Shown: positions 16,055 to 24,722 of the stretch, piece by piece
How the letters are laid out: every line of letters begins with the position of its first letter
How positions within the stretch are numbered: position 1 is the first letter of the stretch
DNA from: Oceanospirillum sp048264105
GTDB taxonomy: Bacteria > Pseudomonadota > Gammaproteobacteria > Pseudomonadales > Halomonadaceae
Assembly (NCBI GenBank): GCA_048264105.1
Contig: JBLXDJ010000004.1
Coordinates: forward strand, 477,232-541,231
DNA length: 64,000 nucleotides
Direction: 5' to 3'
Translations under genes and position numbers: made by a program
The notes under the pieces: generated by a model
Database searches by the model: none
Told to the model about the DNA's origin: nothing
The model's input: only the letters and a program-made list of their open reading frames with translations

Positions 16055-17354
16055 AGTTAACAGCGGTTCTTCTGGTGTGAGCTGCTTTGATCAACCCGGT
16101 CAGCTGAGTGTTCAGCAGGGGCGTCAGGCTCTGCTGGATGCGGTGCAATCGGCGTCTCAGCCGCAGGTTATCCGGCAACCGATTGCAGAGCTTGCGGGCT
16201 GTGTTCTGGCAGAAGATGTGATTTCACCGATCAATGTACCCGCGCAGACCAATGCCGCGATGGATGGTTTTGCACTGGCGCTGCCGGAAGATGGCCGCGA
16301 TCATTTTGATACTGACTATGAACTGATCGGCAAGGCATTAGCGGGTCACGGCTTTGATGGTGAACTGAAAACCGGCCAGGCGGTGACCATCACCACCGGG
16401 GCACCGGTTCCTGCGGGCGCAAATACTGTGGTGATGCGCGAGATCTGCCAGTCCGACGGGGAACGGGTGGTGATCGAAAAACCGGAATCCCTGCGTCTGA
16501 ACGACAATATTCGTCAGGCCGGTGAAGATCTGGCAACCGGTCAGATTGCCGTCACGGCAGGCACCCGTTTGACGCCGGCCCATCAGGGCTTGATCGCCTC
16601 TCTGGGGCTGACAGAGATTGCGGTATTTAAGCCTCTTATCGTTGCGGTGTTCTCCACCGGTGATGAGGTGGTGGCTCAGGGACAACCATTACCCGCCCAC
16701 AGCATCTACGATACCAACCGTTATTCTCTGATCGCCCTGTTGAAAAAGCTGCATTGTGACGTGATTGATCTCGGCATTCTGCCGGATCAGGAAGCGGTAC
16801 TGGCGAAAACACTGGCGGATGCGGCGGTTAGCGCAGATGTGGTGATCTCCTCCGGCGGTGTTTCTGTGGGTGTGGCGGATTACATCAAAACGGCTTTGGC
16901 ACAGGTGGGTGAGATCGGTTTCTGGCGCATGAATATCCGTCCCGGTCGTCCTTTTGCCTTTGGCCGTATCGGTGTGAATTTGTCCGATGAAGGCTCAGAT
17001 TCTGCCTGGTTCTTTGGTCTGCCGGGGAATCCGGTGGCGGTGATGGTGACCTTTATGCAGCTGGCGCAACCGGCGTTACGCAAGCTGCAGGGTGAAACCG
17101 GATGGCAACTACAGGGCATTCCTGCGGTTGCAGAGGAAAAGATGCGCAGTCGTGAAGGCCGTACCGATTTTCATCGCGGTATTTTCAGCCTGACGGCCGA
17201 AGGGCAGCTACAGGTACGCACTACAGGGACTCAGGGTTCCGGCATACTGCGCTCCATGACCGAAGCCAACTGCCTGATTGAAATTGGCGATGAGTTTGCG
17301 GCCATCGCCCCGGGTGATCGTGTCACCCTTTATCCATTTGCCGATCTGCTTTGA
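16044..17354 (+). CDS. moeA: Molybdopterin molybdenumtransferase
   Basis: 436 residues. The start at 16044 has AAGGAG seven bases upstream; the ATG at 16038 is too close to it. Motifs: NAAMDGFALA, TGAPVPAGANTVV, VFSTGDEVVAQG, SSGGVSVGVADYIK, NIRPGRPFAFG, GLPGNPVAVMVTF. MoeA inserts molybdate (or tungstate) into adenylylated molybdopterin. The MogA/MoaB partner that adenylylates is not in the window. Overlaps mobB. Confidence 0.93.
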   Translation: MSSEVNSGSSGVSCFDQPGQLSVQQGRQALLDAVQSASQPQVIRQPIAELAGCVLAEDVISPINVPAQTNAAMDGFALALPEDGRDHFDTDYELIGKALAGHGFDGELKTGQAVTITTGAPVPAGANTVVMREICQSDGERVVIEKPESLRLNDNIRQAGEDLATGQIAVTAGTRLTPAHQGLIASLGLTEIAVFKPLIVAVFSTGDEVVAQGQPLPAHSIYDTNRYSLIALLKKLHCDVIDLGILPDQEAVLAKTLADAAVSADVVISSGGVSVGVADYIKTALAQVGEIGFWRMNIRPGRPFAFGRIGVNLSDEGSDSAWFFGLPGNPVAVMVTFMQLAQPALRKLQGETGWQLQGIPAVAEEKMRSREGRTDFHRGIFSLTAEGQLQVRTTGTQGSGILRSMTEANCLIEIGDEFAAIAPGDRVTLYPFADLL

Positions 17355-17415
17355 AGCCGGCTGAAGTGCGCGCCGTGTTACCAAACAAGCAAGCGTTTAA
17401 AGAATAAAAATATCA

Positions 17416-17463
17416 CTGCCTGAGTCGGGTTCGGCAAGCACTGAACCCGTTATTAACAGGCAG
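17416..17463 (+). promoter_or_regulatory. Two-tier hairpin in the moaCD leader
   Basis: Outer arms CTGCCTG/CAGGCAG (17416-17422, 17457-17463) enclose inner arms CGGGTTC/GAACCCG (17426-17432, 17443-17449), all perfectly paired, with ten bases in the loop. The right arm runs into AGGAAG and ends 17 bases before the start codon. There is no T run, so translational control or mRNA stability is more likely than termination. It does not match the Moco RNA motif as I know it. Confidence 0.55.
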
Positions 17464-17480
17464 GAAGTAGAGAGAAAACT

Positions 17481-18365
17481 ATGACTCAGCAAGCTAACAA
17501 TCTGACCTCTGATACGGATCTGCATCCGGAAGGTTTTACCCATATTGATGCTAAGGGTGAGGCCAGTATGGTGGATGTAACGGAGAAAGCCGTTACCGCC
17601 CGTGAAGCGGTAGCCGAGGCCTACATTGAGATGCGTCCGGAAACGTTGCGGATGATCGTATCCGGCGAGCACAAGAAAGGGGATGTACTGGCGGTGGCGC
17701 GTATTGCCGGTATTCAGGCCGCCAAGAAAACCTCCGATCTGATCCCGCTGTGTCATCCTCTGATGCTGACCAAGGTTAAGGTCGAGCTGATTCCGGAACC
17801 GGAGAAACGCCGAATTCGCGTCGAAACCCTGTGCAAGTTGGCGGGGCAGACCGGTGTTGAAATGGAGGCGCTGACAGCGGCCTCTGTGGCAGCCCTCACA
17901 CTTTACGATATGTGCAAGGCCGTGGATAAAACCATGGTGATCTCCGGCGCTAAGGTACTGGAGAAGAAGGGCGGCAAGTCCGGTCATTGGCAGTTGGCCA
18001 GTGATTCGGCTGACCTTGCGCCGCAGACGGGTTCTGCGTCTGCTCATTCCGGTACTGAATTGGCCGGTCATGCAGCAACTGACACAGCGACCGAAGGCTC
18101 TGTGGGCCTGCCCTGTGTCGATGTGCGTTTTTTCGCTGGCTTGCGTGAAGCCCTGGGCTGTGAGCAGATCAGCGTGGTACTGGATGACGCAGCGGTGACG
18201 CTGGCTGAGCTTAAAGAGCAGCTGATTATCTCCCATCCGGAATGGGTCAATGAACTGTCGGCCAAGAACCTTCTGATGTCGGTGAACCAGCAGATGGCTA
18301 AAGCATCGGCAACGGTTGAGGCCGGTGATGAAGTGGCTTTCTTCCCGCCGGTTACGGGAGGCTGA
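17481..18365 (+). CDS. moaCD: Fused MoaC-MoaD: cPMP synthase / molybdopterin synthase sulfur carrier
   Basis: 294 residues. Residues 1-172 are a complete MoaC: MVDVTEKAVTAREAVAEAY, KKGDVLAVARIAGIQAAKKT, DLIPLCHPLML, GVEMEALTAASVAALTLYDM and the terminal GGKSGHW. After a linker of about 37 Ser/Ala/Thr-rich residues, residues 210-294 are a complete MoaD (VDVRFFAGLREALGCEQ, ending PPVTGG, whose terminal Gly-Gly is thiocarboxylated). MoaC makes cyclic pyranopterin monophosphate from the MoaA product; MoaD carries sulfur for MoaE. There is no stop or frameshift between the halves. The fused order matches the usual moaC, moaD gene order. Confidence 0.9.
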   Translation: MTQQANNLTSDTDLHPEGFTHIDAKGEASMVDVTEKAVTAREAVAEAYIEMRPETLRMIVSGEHKKGDVLAVARIAGIQAAKKTSDLIPLCHPLMLTKVKVELIPEPEKRRIRVETLCKLAGQTGVEMEALTAASVAALTLYDMCKAVDKTMVISGAKVLEKKGGKSGHWQLASDSADLAPQTGSASAHSGTELAGHAATDTATEGSVGLPCVDVRFFAGLREALGCEQISVVLDDAAVTLAELKEQLIISHPEWVNELSAKNLLMSVNQQMAKASATVEAGDEVAFFPPVTGG

Positions 18366-18366
18366 T

Positions 18367-18840
18367 ATGAGCTGTCAGATTGAGATTAAAGTTCAGGAGG
18401 CGGAGTTCTGTCTGGCTGAGATTAACCGGTCGATCACTGAAAATCGCACCGATATCGGTGCAGTGGTGACCTTTTCCGGGCTGGTTCGGGATTTTAATGA
18501 GCAGCCTGATGTTCTGGCTCTGACCCTTGAGCATTATCCGGGGATGACCGAGCAGGCGCTGGAACAGATTGCTTCAGAAGCAGCGGAACGCTGGCCCTTG
18601 CAGGCGGTACAGATTATTCATCGGGTTGGCCGGTTAACGCCGGGGGATCCGATTGTTTTAGTGGCGGTGGCGTCTGCCCATCGTCAGGCGGCCTTTGATG
18701 GCTGCAACTTCGTGATGGATTTCCTTAAAACCCGTGCTCCGTTCTGGAAAAAAGAGAACACCCGGCATGGCGACTACTGGGTGTCTGCACGAAACTCCGA
18801 TGATGCCGCCGCTCGGCGCTGGCAGGAGGACGATGTATGA
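18367..18840 (+). CDS. moaE: Molybdopterin synthase catalytic subunit
   Basis: 157 residues, starting one base after the moaCD stop (TGATATG). MoaE motifs: GAVVTFSGLVRDFNE, LTLEHYPGMTEQALEQI, IHRVGRLTPGDPIVLVAVAS, FLKTRAPFWKKEN with the catalytic Lys pair. It forms the heterotetramer with MoaD and converts cPMP to molybdopterin. Its partner here is the C-terminal half of the MoaC-MoaD fusion. It overlaps moaA by ATGA. Confidence 0.93.
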   Translation: MSCQIEIKVQEAEFCLAEINRSITENRTDIGAVVTFSGLVRDFNEQPDVLALTLEHYPGMTEQALEQIASEAAERWPLQAVQIIHRVGRLTPGDPIVLVAVASAHRQAAFDGCNFVMDFLKTRAPFWKKENTRHGDYWVSARNSDDAAARRWQEDDV

Positions 18841-19850
18841 ATTCTTCGGCGCAGCCTTTGACCGAAAAGCTGGTGGATGGCTTTGGTCGTCAGGTGACGT
18901 ATGTTCGTATGTCGGTGACGGATCGCTGTGATTTTCGCTGTGTGTATTGCATGGGCGAAGATATGACCTTCCTGCCCCGTGAAAAGGTGCTGACACTGGA
19001 GGAGATGTCTCTGGTGGCGGAAGCCTTTGCACAGCTGGGGGTTAACAAGATCCGTCTGACCGGTGGTGAACCTCTGGTTCGCCGTAATGTGATGGAGCTG
19101 ATTGAGCATATTGGTGCGCTGCCTCAGATTACCGACTTTGCCATGACCTCCAACGGTTCTCAGCTGGGTCGCATGGCGGCGGATCTGAAAGCCGCTGGTC
19201 TTAAACGACTGAATATCTCTCTGGACTCCCTCGATGCTGACCTTTTCCGCCAGCTGACCCGCAAGGGCGAACTAAGTAAGGTGGTTGAGGGGATCGATGC
19301 GGCGGTCGCAACCGGTTTTAAGGGGATCAAGCTGAATGCGGTGATCCTGAAAGGCCGTAACGATGATGAGGTTCTGGATCTGCTGGAGTTTGCTATCGAG
19401 CGCGGTATCGATATCAGCTATATCGAAGAGATGCCGTTAGGTGAGATCTCGGAACATCAGCGTGAAGAGACCTATTGTTCCAGCGATGAAGTGCGCGAGA
19501 TCATCGCCGGGAAATATGAGCTGGTGCCAACCACGGAGAAAACCGATGGCCCATCACGGTATTTCCGTATTCCGGGGCTGAAAACCAAAGTCGGCTTTAT
19601 CTCTCCCCACAGCCATAACTTCTGCAGCAGCTGTAACCGTGTTCGGGTAACGGCAGAAGGGCGTTTACTTCTGTGTCTGGGTAATGAGCATTCGGTGGAT
19701 CTGAGGGCGATTATCCGGGCGAATCCCGGTGATATTGAACCGGTTAAGCAGGCGATTCGGGATAGTATGGCGATCAAGCCGGAGCAGCATCATTTTACAA
19801 CGGATGGTGATGTGCAGGTGGTGCGCTTTATGAATATGACCGGCGGTTAG
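18837..19850 (+). CDS. moaA: GTP 3',8-cyclase (radical SAM)
   Basis: 337 residues. N-terminal radical-SAM motif CDFRCVYC; TGGEPLVR; SNGSQLG; NISLDSLD; second Fe-S cluster ligands in FCSSCNRVRVTAEGRLLLCLG; terminal Gly-Gly (MNMTGG), which is needed for activity. It opens molybdenum cofactor synthesis by turning GTP into 3',8-cyclo-GTP. ATGA overlap with moaE shows coupling. moaA at the end of the operon, behind moaCD-moaE, is not the commonest order. Confidence 0.95.
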   Translation: MNSSAQPLTEKLVDGFGRQVTYVRMSVTDRCDFRCVYCMGEDMTFLPREKVLTLEEMSLVAEAFAQLGVNKIRLTGGEPLVRRNVMELIEHIGALPQITDFAMTSNGSQLGRMAADLKAAGLKRLNISLDSLDADLFRQLTRKGELSKVVEGIDAAVATGFKGIKLNAVILKGRNDDEVLDLLEFAIERGIDISYIEEMPLGEISEHQREETYCSSDEVREIIAGKYELVPTTEKTDGPSRYFRIPGLKTKVGFISPHSHNFCSSCNRVRVTAEGRLLLCLGNEHSVDLRAIIRANPGDIEPVKQAIRDSMAIKPEQHHFTTDGDVQVVRFMNMTGG

Positions 19851-19877
19851 ACCGGTCATTATTTGATGTGAGCAAGA

Positions 19878-20390
19878 CTAGAAGTTCTTGGTTTCCAGCT
19901 GTTCGAAAACTTTCGGATAGCGCTGGGAAGCCCGGTCTATCTGTTGCTGCTTCAGCATATAGTCCAGATAAACTTTCTGACCGACTTTAAGCACGTTGCC
20001 GTAGAAGTAGATACCCGGCTCATCGATCTTCAGTGTCATGGTTTCATTGAAGTAGAGGGTTCTGGGTTCTTCCACCGGCTCGCTGAGGGTAATACTCTTC
20101 AGCGAGAACAGCGTTTCGGTTTCTGCGTACATGGCAAAAATCATGCGTGACGGACCGCGATGGGGCATCAGCGCCTGCTGGTTAACCGCTTGTGCGTGTT
20201 CATCCATTTGCAGACTGATGAGAACAATCGCTTCATCCGAGTCCGGGTCAAACTCTTCCCAGGGGGAAACACTCCGCTCCCGCATATTCGAGCAGGCTGT
20301 CAGTAGCAGCACTAACCCGGTCAGGGTTATTCCTTTAAGAAGATTGCGAGGCTGCCAGCAACGTCTGGCTTGTTTAATTCGCTGTAACAT
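19878..20390 (-). CDS. Lipoprotein of unknown function
   Basis: About 170 residues from the ATG at 20390, which has AAGGGA eight bases upstream; an in-frame ATG at 20414 lacks one. The signal ends in the lipobox LLLTACS. The mature part is largely beta (DEAIVLISLQMDEHAQ, GPSRMIFAMYAETETLFSLK, LDEPGIYFYGNVL-like), reminiscent of small all-beta carbohydrate-binding or DUF2846-like lipoproteins, but I cannot name a family. It faces moaA. Confidence 0.72.
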   Translation of the reverse strand: MLQRIKQARRCWQPRNLLKGITLTGLVLLLTACSNMRERSVSPWEEFDPDSDEAIVLISLQMDEHAQAVNQQALMPHRGPSRMIFAMYAETETLFSLKSITLSEPVEEPRTLYFNETMTLKIDEPGIYFYGNVLKVGQKVYLDYMLKQQQIDRASQRYPKVFEQLETKNF

Positions 20391-20606
20391 CGACTTTCCC
20401 TTGTAGAAGATCATTACCTGTTATTTTGCCGTGAAAGAGACCTCTTAAGGATAGCTTTTTTGTAGGCATACGTTACAGGATGCATCTCTCAGGCGTTCCA
20501 ATGGCCTGTTTGTTGTCAGTTATCGGACCCGATTCGGTTCCGGTTTTGATTTAAGTATCCGGCTTCAAGCCTGTGCCTGAGTCAGTATCTTAGCCTGTAC
20601 CTTGTA

Positions 20607-22547
20607 TCAGTCAGCTAATCGTCTGGCTTCAATCAGAGCTTTATACCAGTCACGTTTGGGTGCAGCGACCACAGGTGGACGCAGGTTGAGGTAACTGATC
20701 TTGCGCTCACGGGTTTTGGCAAACTGATTCAGCATATTCAGACGGGTTTCCCTTGCATGGTAGGTATCCCGCAGGAAAGCAACGGCATCTTCGCCTAACT
20801 CGACCTGATAGTGTTTCACCAGAGCCAGCGCCAGACGCTCTGCGGCAACGGACAGATCATGGCGTTTTTCGTTGGCCATAGCGCTGCCCATGGCGGTTTT
20901 TGTCGCTGCACTCATACCCGGTTCAATATCGTTCATGTAGATCGCATTGGTACTGTAGATCGCGCGCTGAATCTCGGGGCGACTCAGGAAAATATGGGGC
21001 TCCAGTGCCAGAGCGATCTCAATCGCCAGTTGTTTGGCTATTTCCGGTGTGATGTGGTCGTTTGGCAGCTGTGAGTGCTCAACACGGCCACGAAGGGCTT
21101 TGTTACGGGCCTGATTCTGATCTTCCGGGGTCAGCTTATGCTTCACCAGAAAGTCATGCAGGCGTGAGCAGACTTCACTGATCCCTTCTTCATCCAGATA
21201 GATCGATTTCTCAGTAACCGTCAGACCCCGGTGGCCGGTGCCGATCTGGAGCTTGGTATCACTGACCGAGAAGGTATCCACAAATTTTTCCCAACGATCT
21301 GAGGCCTTGATCAGCTGAACATGCATCCGGCCGATCCGCTCGTAAGCCCGGCGAATCTCTTTCCACAGGTTGAGCGCTTCACCCAGTTGCAGTGATTGTT
21401 CACGCACCCACTGTTTGTCGATTTTGCTGCGTTTCCGACGGGCTTTACGGCAATATTCCGACAGGCGTTCGGCACATTCGTCCATGTACTGCTCGGCGGT
21501 TTCTACCAGCAGGTCCGCCGACTGATTAATCTGTAGCTGTTCGACGTCTTCATCTTCGCTGCTGCGTTGCTGGAGATACTGTTGGTTAATAAAGCTGGCC
21601 AGTGCGCGGATACGACTGAGACCTGTGGCCTGAGCGATACGGTATTCACTGCGGTTGCGCTCCAGACGGTCAAGGGCGGTTGCCAGCTCCCAGCGACCGC
21701 GATAGGTGAAGGTCAGCATGGGGATTTTGCGGCCACAGAGCAGCTCAAAGGCCAGTACGATCATCTCCTCGACATCCTCATCGGACATCAGAAGGTCATT
21801 CTCTTCCTCGATGGCGGCAAAAATACGTTCAATAAAGTTTTCCTGACGGGGCATGCCGACCTTCTGGTCGGGGCTGTCACCCTGAAGCCGGGTCCGGATA
21901 TAGGGGATCGCATCCGGCTCAACGCTCTCCAGCTGGACCAGTACGTGACGAATAAGAAAACGCTGGTTTTCCACCAGATCATCAATCCGACGATCCATGC
22001 CCACCTGACGATAGATCTCAATCTGGCTGATTAAGCGGGCAAAGGCTTTATTTTGGGTCAGGTCGTAAACAGCCTGCTTGAGGGATTCCGGATCAAGATC
22101 GGCCTTTTGTAACAGCAGCTTGGCCACATAACGCTGGCGCTGTTCCGGATCATGGTGGTGGGTATGCAGATCGAGTACCTGCCAGCGAAGTTCCGGCAGT
22201 TGTTCAAGCACCAGAGAAACGCGCCGTTTTTCCTCTTCCAGTTTGGGAACACGCGTCAGACGGTAAACCAGCTGCGCGACAATACCCGCTACACCGGTAA
22301 TAACGGTGTAGATGATGAAGAACATCAGGTTTTCCTGGGTTGGCGCTTTGTTATAACCCAGTACATAGCTTAACTGTGCTGCGATAAGGGTGACGGGGCC
22401 TGCGGTCCATGCCAGAGACAACAGGGAGAGACTCCAGGGCATGGTGGTAACGGCTTCGCTGATCTGACGGATGTGCGCAAAGCCTTCGCGTTGAATAGAA
22501 ACCTTGGTTGTCGTGCTATCTGACTTTTTTCGACTGAACAAACCCAT
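20607..22547 (-). CDS. Large two-TM protein of unknown function
   Basis: 646 residues. Two hydrophobic segments near the N terminus (about 36-62 and 73-95) are followed by some 540 soluble, charged, mostly helical residues with Arg/Glu-rich stretches (YCRKARRKRSKIDKQWVREQ) and no recognisable catalytic motif. Topology suggests a cytoplasmic helical bundle anchored in the inner membrane. It comes last in a run of minus-strand genes after the periplasmic-binding protein, 82 bases apart. No homologous family is recognised. Confidence 0.75.
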   Translation of the reverse strand: MGLFSRKKSDSTTTKVSIQREGFAHIRQISEAVTTMPWSLSLLSLAWTAGPVTLIAAQLSYVLGYNKAPTQENLMFFIIYTVITGVAGIVAQLVYRLTRVPKLEEEKRRVSLVLEQLPELRWQVLDLHTHHHDPEQRQRYVAKLLLQKADLDPESLKQAVYDLTQNKAFARLISQIEIYRQVGMDRRIDDLVENQRFLIRHVLVQLESVEPDAIPYIRTRLQGDSPDQKVGMPRQENFIERIFAAIEEENDLLMSDEDVEEMIVLAFELLCGRKIPMLTFTYRGRWELATALDRLERNRSEYRIAQATGLSRIRALASFINQQYLQQRSSEDEDVEQLQINQSADLLVETAEQYMDECAERLSEYCRKARRKRSKIDKQWVREQSLQLGEALNLWKEIRRAYERIGRMHVQLIKASDRWEKFVDTFSVSDTKLQIGTGHRGLTVTEKSIYLDEEGISEVCSRLHDFLVKHKLTPEDQNQARNKALRGRVEHSQLPNDHITPEIAKQLAIEIALALEPHIFLSRPEIQRAIYSTNAIYMNDIEPGMSAATKTAMGSAMANEKRHDLSVAAERLALALVKHYQVELGEDAVAFLRDTYHARETRLNMLNQFAKTRERKISYLNLRPPVVAAPKRDWYKALIEARRLAD

Positions 22548-22629
22548 GACTGCTATTCCATTTTTTACCGCAAAAACAACAGTCTAAGGGGGTGGTGGGG
22601 CAAACGCAAACCGGGACAAACCTTTCCTG

Positions 22630-23874
22630 TTACGGGGTGTTGCTCACCTCGAAAATATAGCGCCGGGATGAGGCTTCCTCACGGGGCTTAAGGTGATGTT
22701 TGCTGTAGAGGCTGAAGTCGATATTGGAAAAATCTTCTGCTGGCGTTACCCATCGATCGGTTGAAGGACCGGGGATTTTCAACCTGAAGTCCTGCTGGCC
22801 TGATTGCAGGGGAATATGCAGAACGCGATAGGGAGCAACCGCCTGATTGAGAAAGTCATCCAGATAGACCAGAGCCCAGGCCGCAGACATATAGTGTCCG
22901 CCAAAGCTGTCGAAGAGGGTGCCGCTGGTTATTTTGTCCCGTGTCTCCGGCAGCATATCAAACCCTGTGATCAGCAGGTCTTTGCCGGGAATGCGCTCGG
23001 TCTCCCGTGCGGCATCGGCTGCCCTGAGTGCCATAGCATCATTCGCAGCCCAGATGATTTTCATCTCGGGATAACGCTGGCCTGCCGTAAGAATCGCATT
23101 ATAGGCGTGTTCGGGGTTGTAGCGGGTGCGGAAAATCTGGCGGATTTCAACCTGATCTTTATAACCGACGAGGGCATCAAACATACCCAACAGTCGCTGC
23201 GCATTTGCCTGAGAGGCGGTGTTGCCTTCCAGTACCACCATCGGAAGCGGGCGCAGATCCGGGAACTGCTCCAGTGCCTGCCGGATCACTTTATGGGTCA
23301 GCTGGCGGCTTGCCTCGTAGTTGCCAATGGCTACCTGTCCCCGCCAATAACGATAGTACTGTCCGGGATTGCCCATCTTTTCTTTTGGGGAGAAGCCGTT
23401 GTCATAGATGATACTGTTGATTTTATGCTGTTCGAGCAGATCAAGAACCGCTTTGCCGGTGTTTTTGATATTCGGGAAGATAACCGCATCGGGTTTTCGG
23501 CTTGAGTTGACCAGTGCCGAGAGCACACGCACGGGGCGGAGGGGATTGTTATTGATCGCCACCACCTTTAGCTCGACCTTCAGGTCCGATGCGGCCTTCT
23601 GTGCCGCCTGACTGACCAGCTTCCAGAAAGGGTTGCTGGCATTGTTGATTAAGAGAACCACCTGCAGGCGCTTTTCGGAATAAGCCTGAACATCGGTAAG
23701 GGCCTGCAGATCAGTTGCTGCAATTTTCTGATGTGCCTGCGCTGTTGCAGATGCCAACAGCAGGGTTAACAGAAGCCCTATCATTAACAAAAGGACTGTC
23801 AGGGGCGTGATGGCGAGTGGGTGACGCTTCTCCCTGAACTCTGCTGATACAAGCCCTGCGCCGGTGTTGTTCAT
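22630..23874 (-). CDS. Periplasmic sugar-binding-like protein, probable sensory partner
   Basis: 414 residues. A long N-terminal region (about 25 residues) precedes a hydrophobic signal or anchor (LTVLLLMIGLLLTLLLASATAQA). The body has the type I periplasmic binding fold of LacI/ribose-binding relatives: LQVVLLINNASNPFWKLVSQAA, KPDAVIFPNIKNTGKAVLDLL, VVLEGNTASQANAQR, IIWAANDAMALRAADA, LLITGFDMLPETRDKI. No permease or ATPase gene is near. It lies 47 bases behind a FixJ-type regulator and its kinase, so by analogy with LuxP-LuxQ and TorT-TorS it may feed a bound ligand to the kinase. Confidence 0.82.
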   Translation of the reverse strand: MNNTGAGLVSAEFREKRHPLAITPLTVLLLMIGLLLTLLLASATAQAHQKIAATDLQALTDVQAYSEKRLQVVLLINNASNPFWKLVSQAAQKAASDLKVELKVVAINNNPLRPVRVLSALVNSSRKPDAVIFPNIKNTGKAVLDLLEQHKINSIIYDNGFSPKEKMGNPGQYYRYWRGQVAIGNYEASRQLTHKVIRQALEQFPDLRPLPMVVLEGNTASQANAQRLLGMFDALVGYKDQVEIRQIFRTRYNPEHAYNAILTAGQRYPEMKIIWAANDAMALRAADAARETERIPGKDLLITGFDMLPETRDKITSGTLFDSFGGHYMSAAWALVYLDDFLNQAVAPYRVLHIPLQSGQQDFRLKIPGPSTDRWVTPAEDFSNIDFSLYSKHHLKPREEASSRRYIFEVSNTP

Positions 23875-23921
23875 CGTACGGTGATACTCTCTGCTGATGG
23901 TGTCGGTTTAATGGTGTCGGT

Positions 23922-24542
23922 TTAGTGGCTTTGGTAGTTCAGGTGCAGCCTGACCAGTTCCGGTAGCGAGTTGGCTCCGGTTTTGCGCATGATGTTGCTG
24001 CGATGATACTCGACAGTTTTAACCGTGATATTCAGCTCCCTGGCCACCTCTTTATTGGCATATCCTTTAACCAGAAGCTCTAGAATCTGATATTCACGTT
24101 TGGTCAGGGATTCCAGCGCCTTGTGGCTTTCCTCCTCAACCTGCAGGGCGTTTTTCGTTTCATGGAACTTTTTCAGCGCCGCTTCAACTTTAAACACCAG
24201 CTGACTGTGGTCGATCGGTTTTTCAAGAAAATCAAACGCGCCCAGCTGAATGGCGCGTACCGCCATGGGAACCGTTGCATGGCCGGTAATAAAGATAACC
24301 GGGGCGATAATTTTCAAAGCTTCCAGATGCTGGAAGAGTTCAATACCGCTCATCCCCTCCATGCGAACATCCAGCAGGATACAGTTAGGCTCTGAGGTGC
24401 GGTTTTCCATCGATTGCAGAAAACTCTCACCGGATGAGTGGGTGACCGCGTCGTAGCCGTAGGATTCCAGCAGCATTTTCAGGGATGCCGCCACTGACTC
24501 GGTGTCATCAATAATATGGATTTTTTGAGGTAGCGTTTGCAA
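23922..24542 (-). CDS. FixJ/NarL-type response regulator
   Basis: 206 residues. Receiver domain with Asp58 in CILLDVRMEGMSG and Lys in FLEKPIDHSQL, then a LuxR-type HTH (LTKREYQILELLVKGYANKE ... VEYHRSNIMRKT). The start codon is TTG at 24542, with AGGGAG seven bases upstream; the nearer ATG is out of frame. Partner of the kinase at 24723. The FixJ layout usually pairs with a FixL/DctS/TodS-like kinase. Confidence 0.9.
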   Translation of the reverse strand: MQTLPQKIHIIDDTESVAASLKMLLESYGYDAVTHSSGESFLQSMENRTSEPNCILLDVRMEGMSGIELFQHLEALKIIAPVIFITGHATVPMAVRAIQLGAFDFLEKPIDHSQLVFKVEAALKKFHETKNALQVEEESHKALESLTKREYQILELLVKGYANKEVARELNITVKTVEYHRSNIMRKTGANSLPELVRLHLNYQSH

Positions 24543-24722
24543 GTTTCATCTCCCTGAAATAGTCGTTCTTTTGCCGATATGATCGGGTCTCTCTCGGTGG
24601 TAAAAGAGCGTTTTCAGCGTCAGCCGGTCTGTTGTCGACCGTCATGTTTTTATCTGGTTTTTTTAATCGGTATTTTTAATAATTTTTCGGTTCTGAGCGA
24701 TACCACTATCTTATGAATATCG

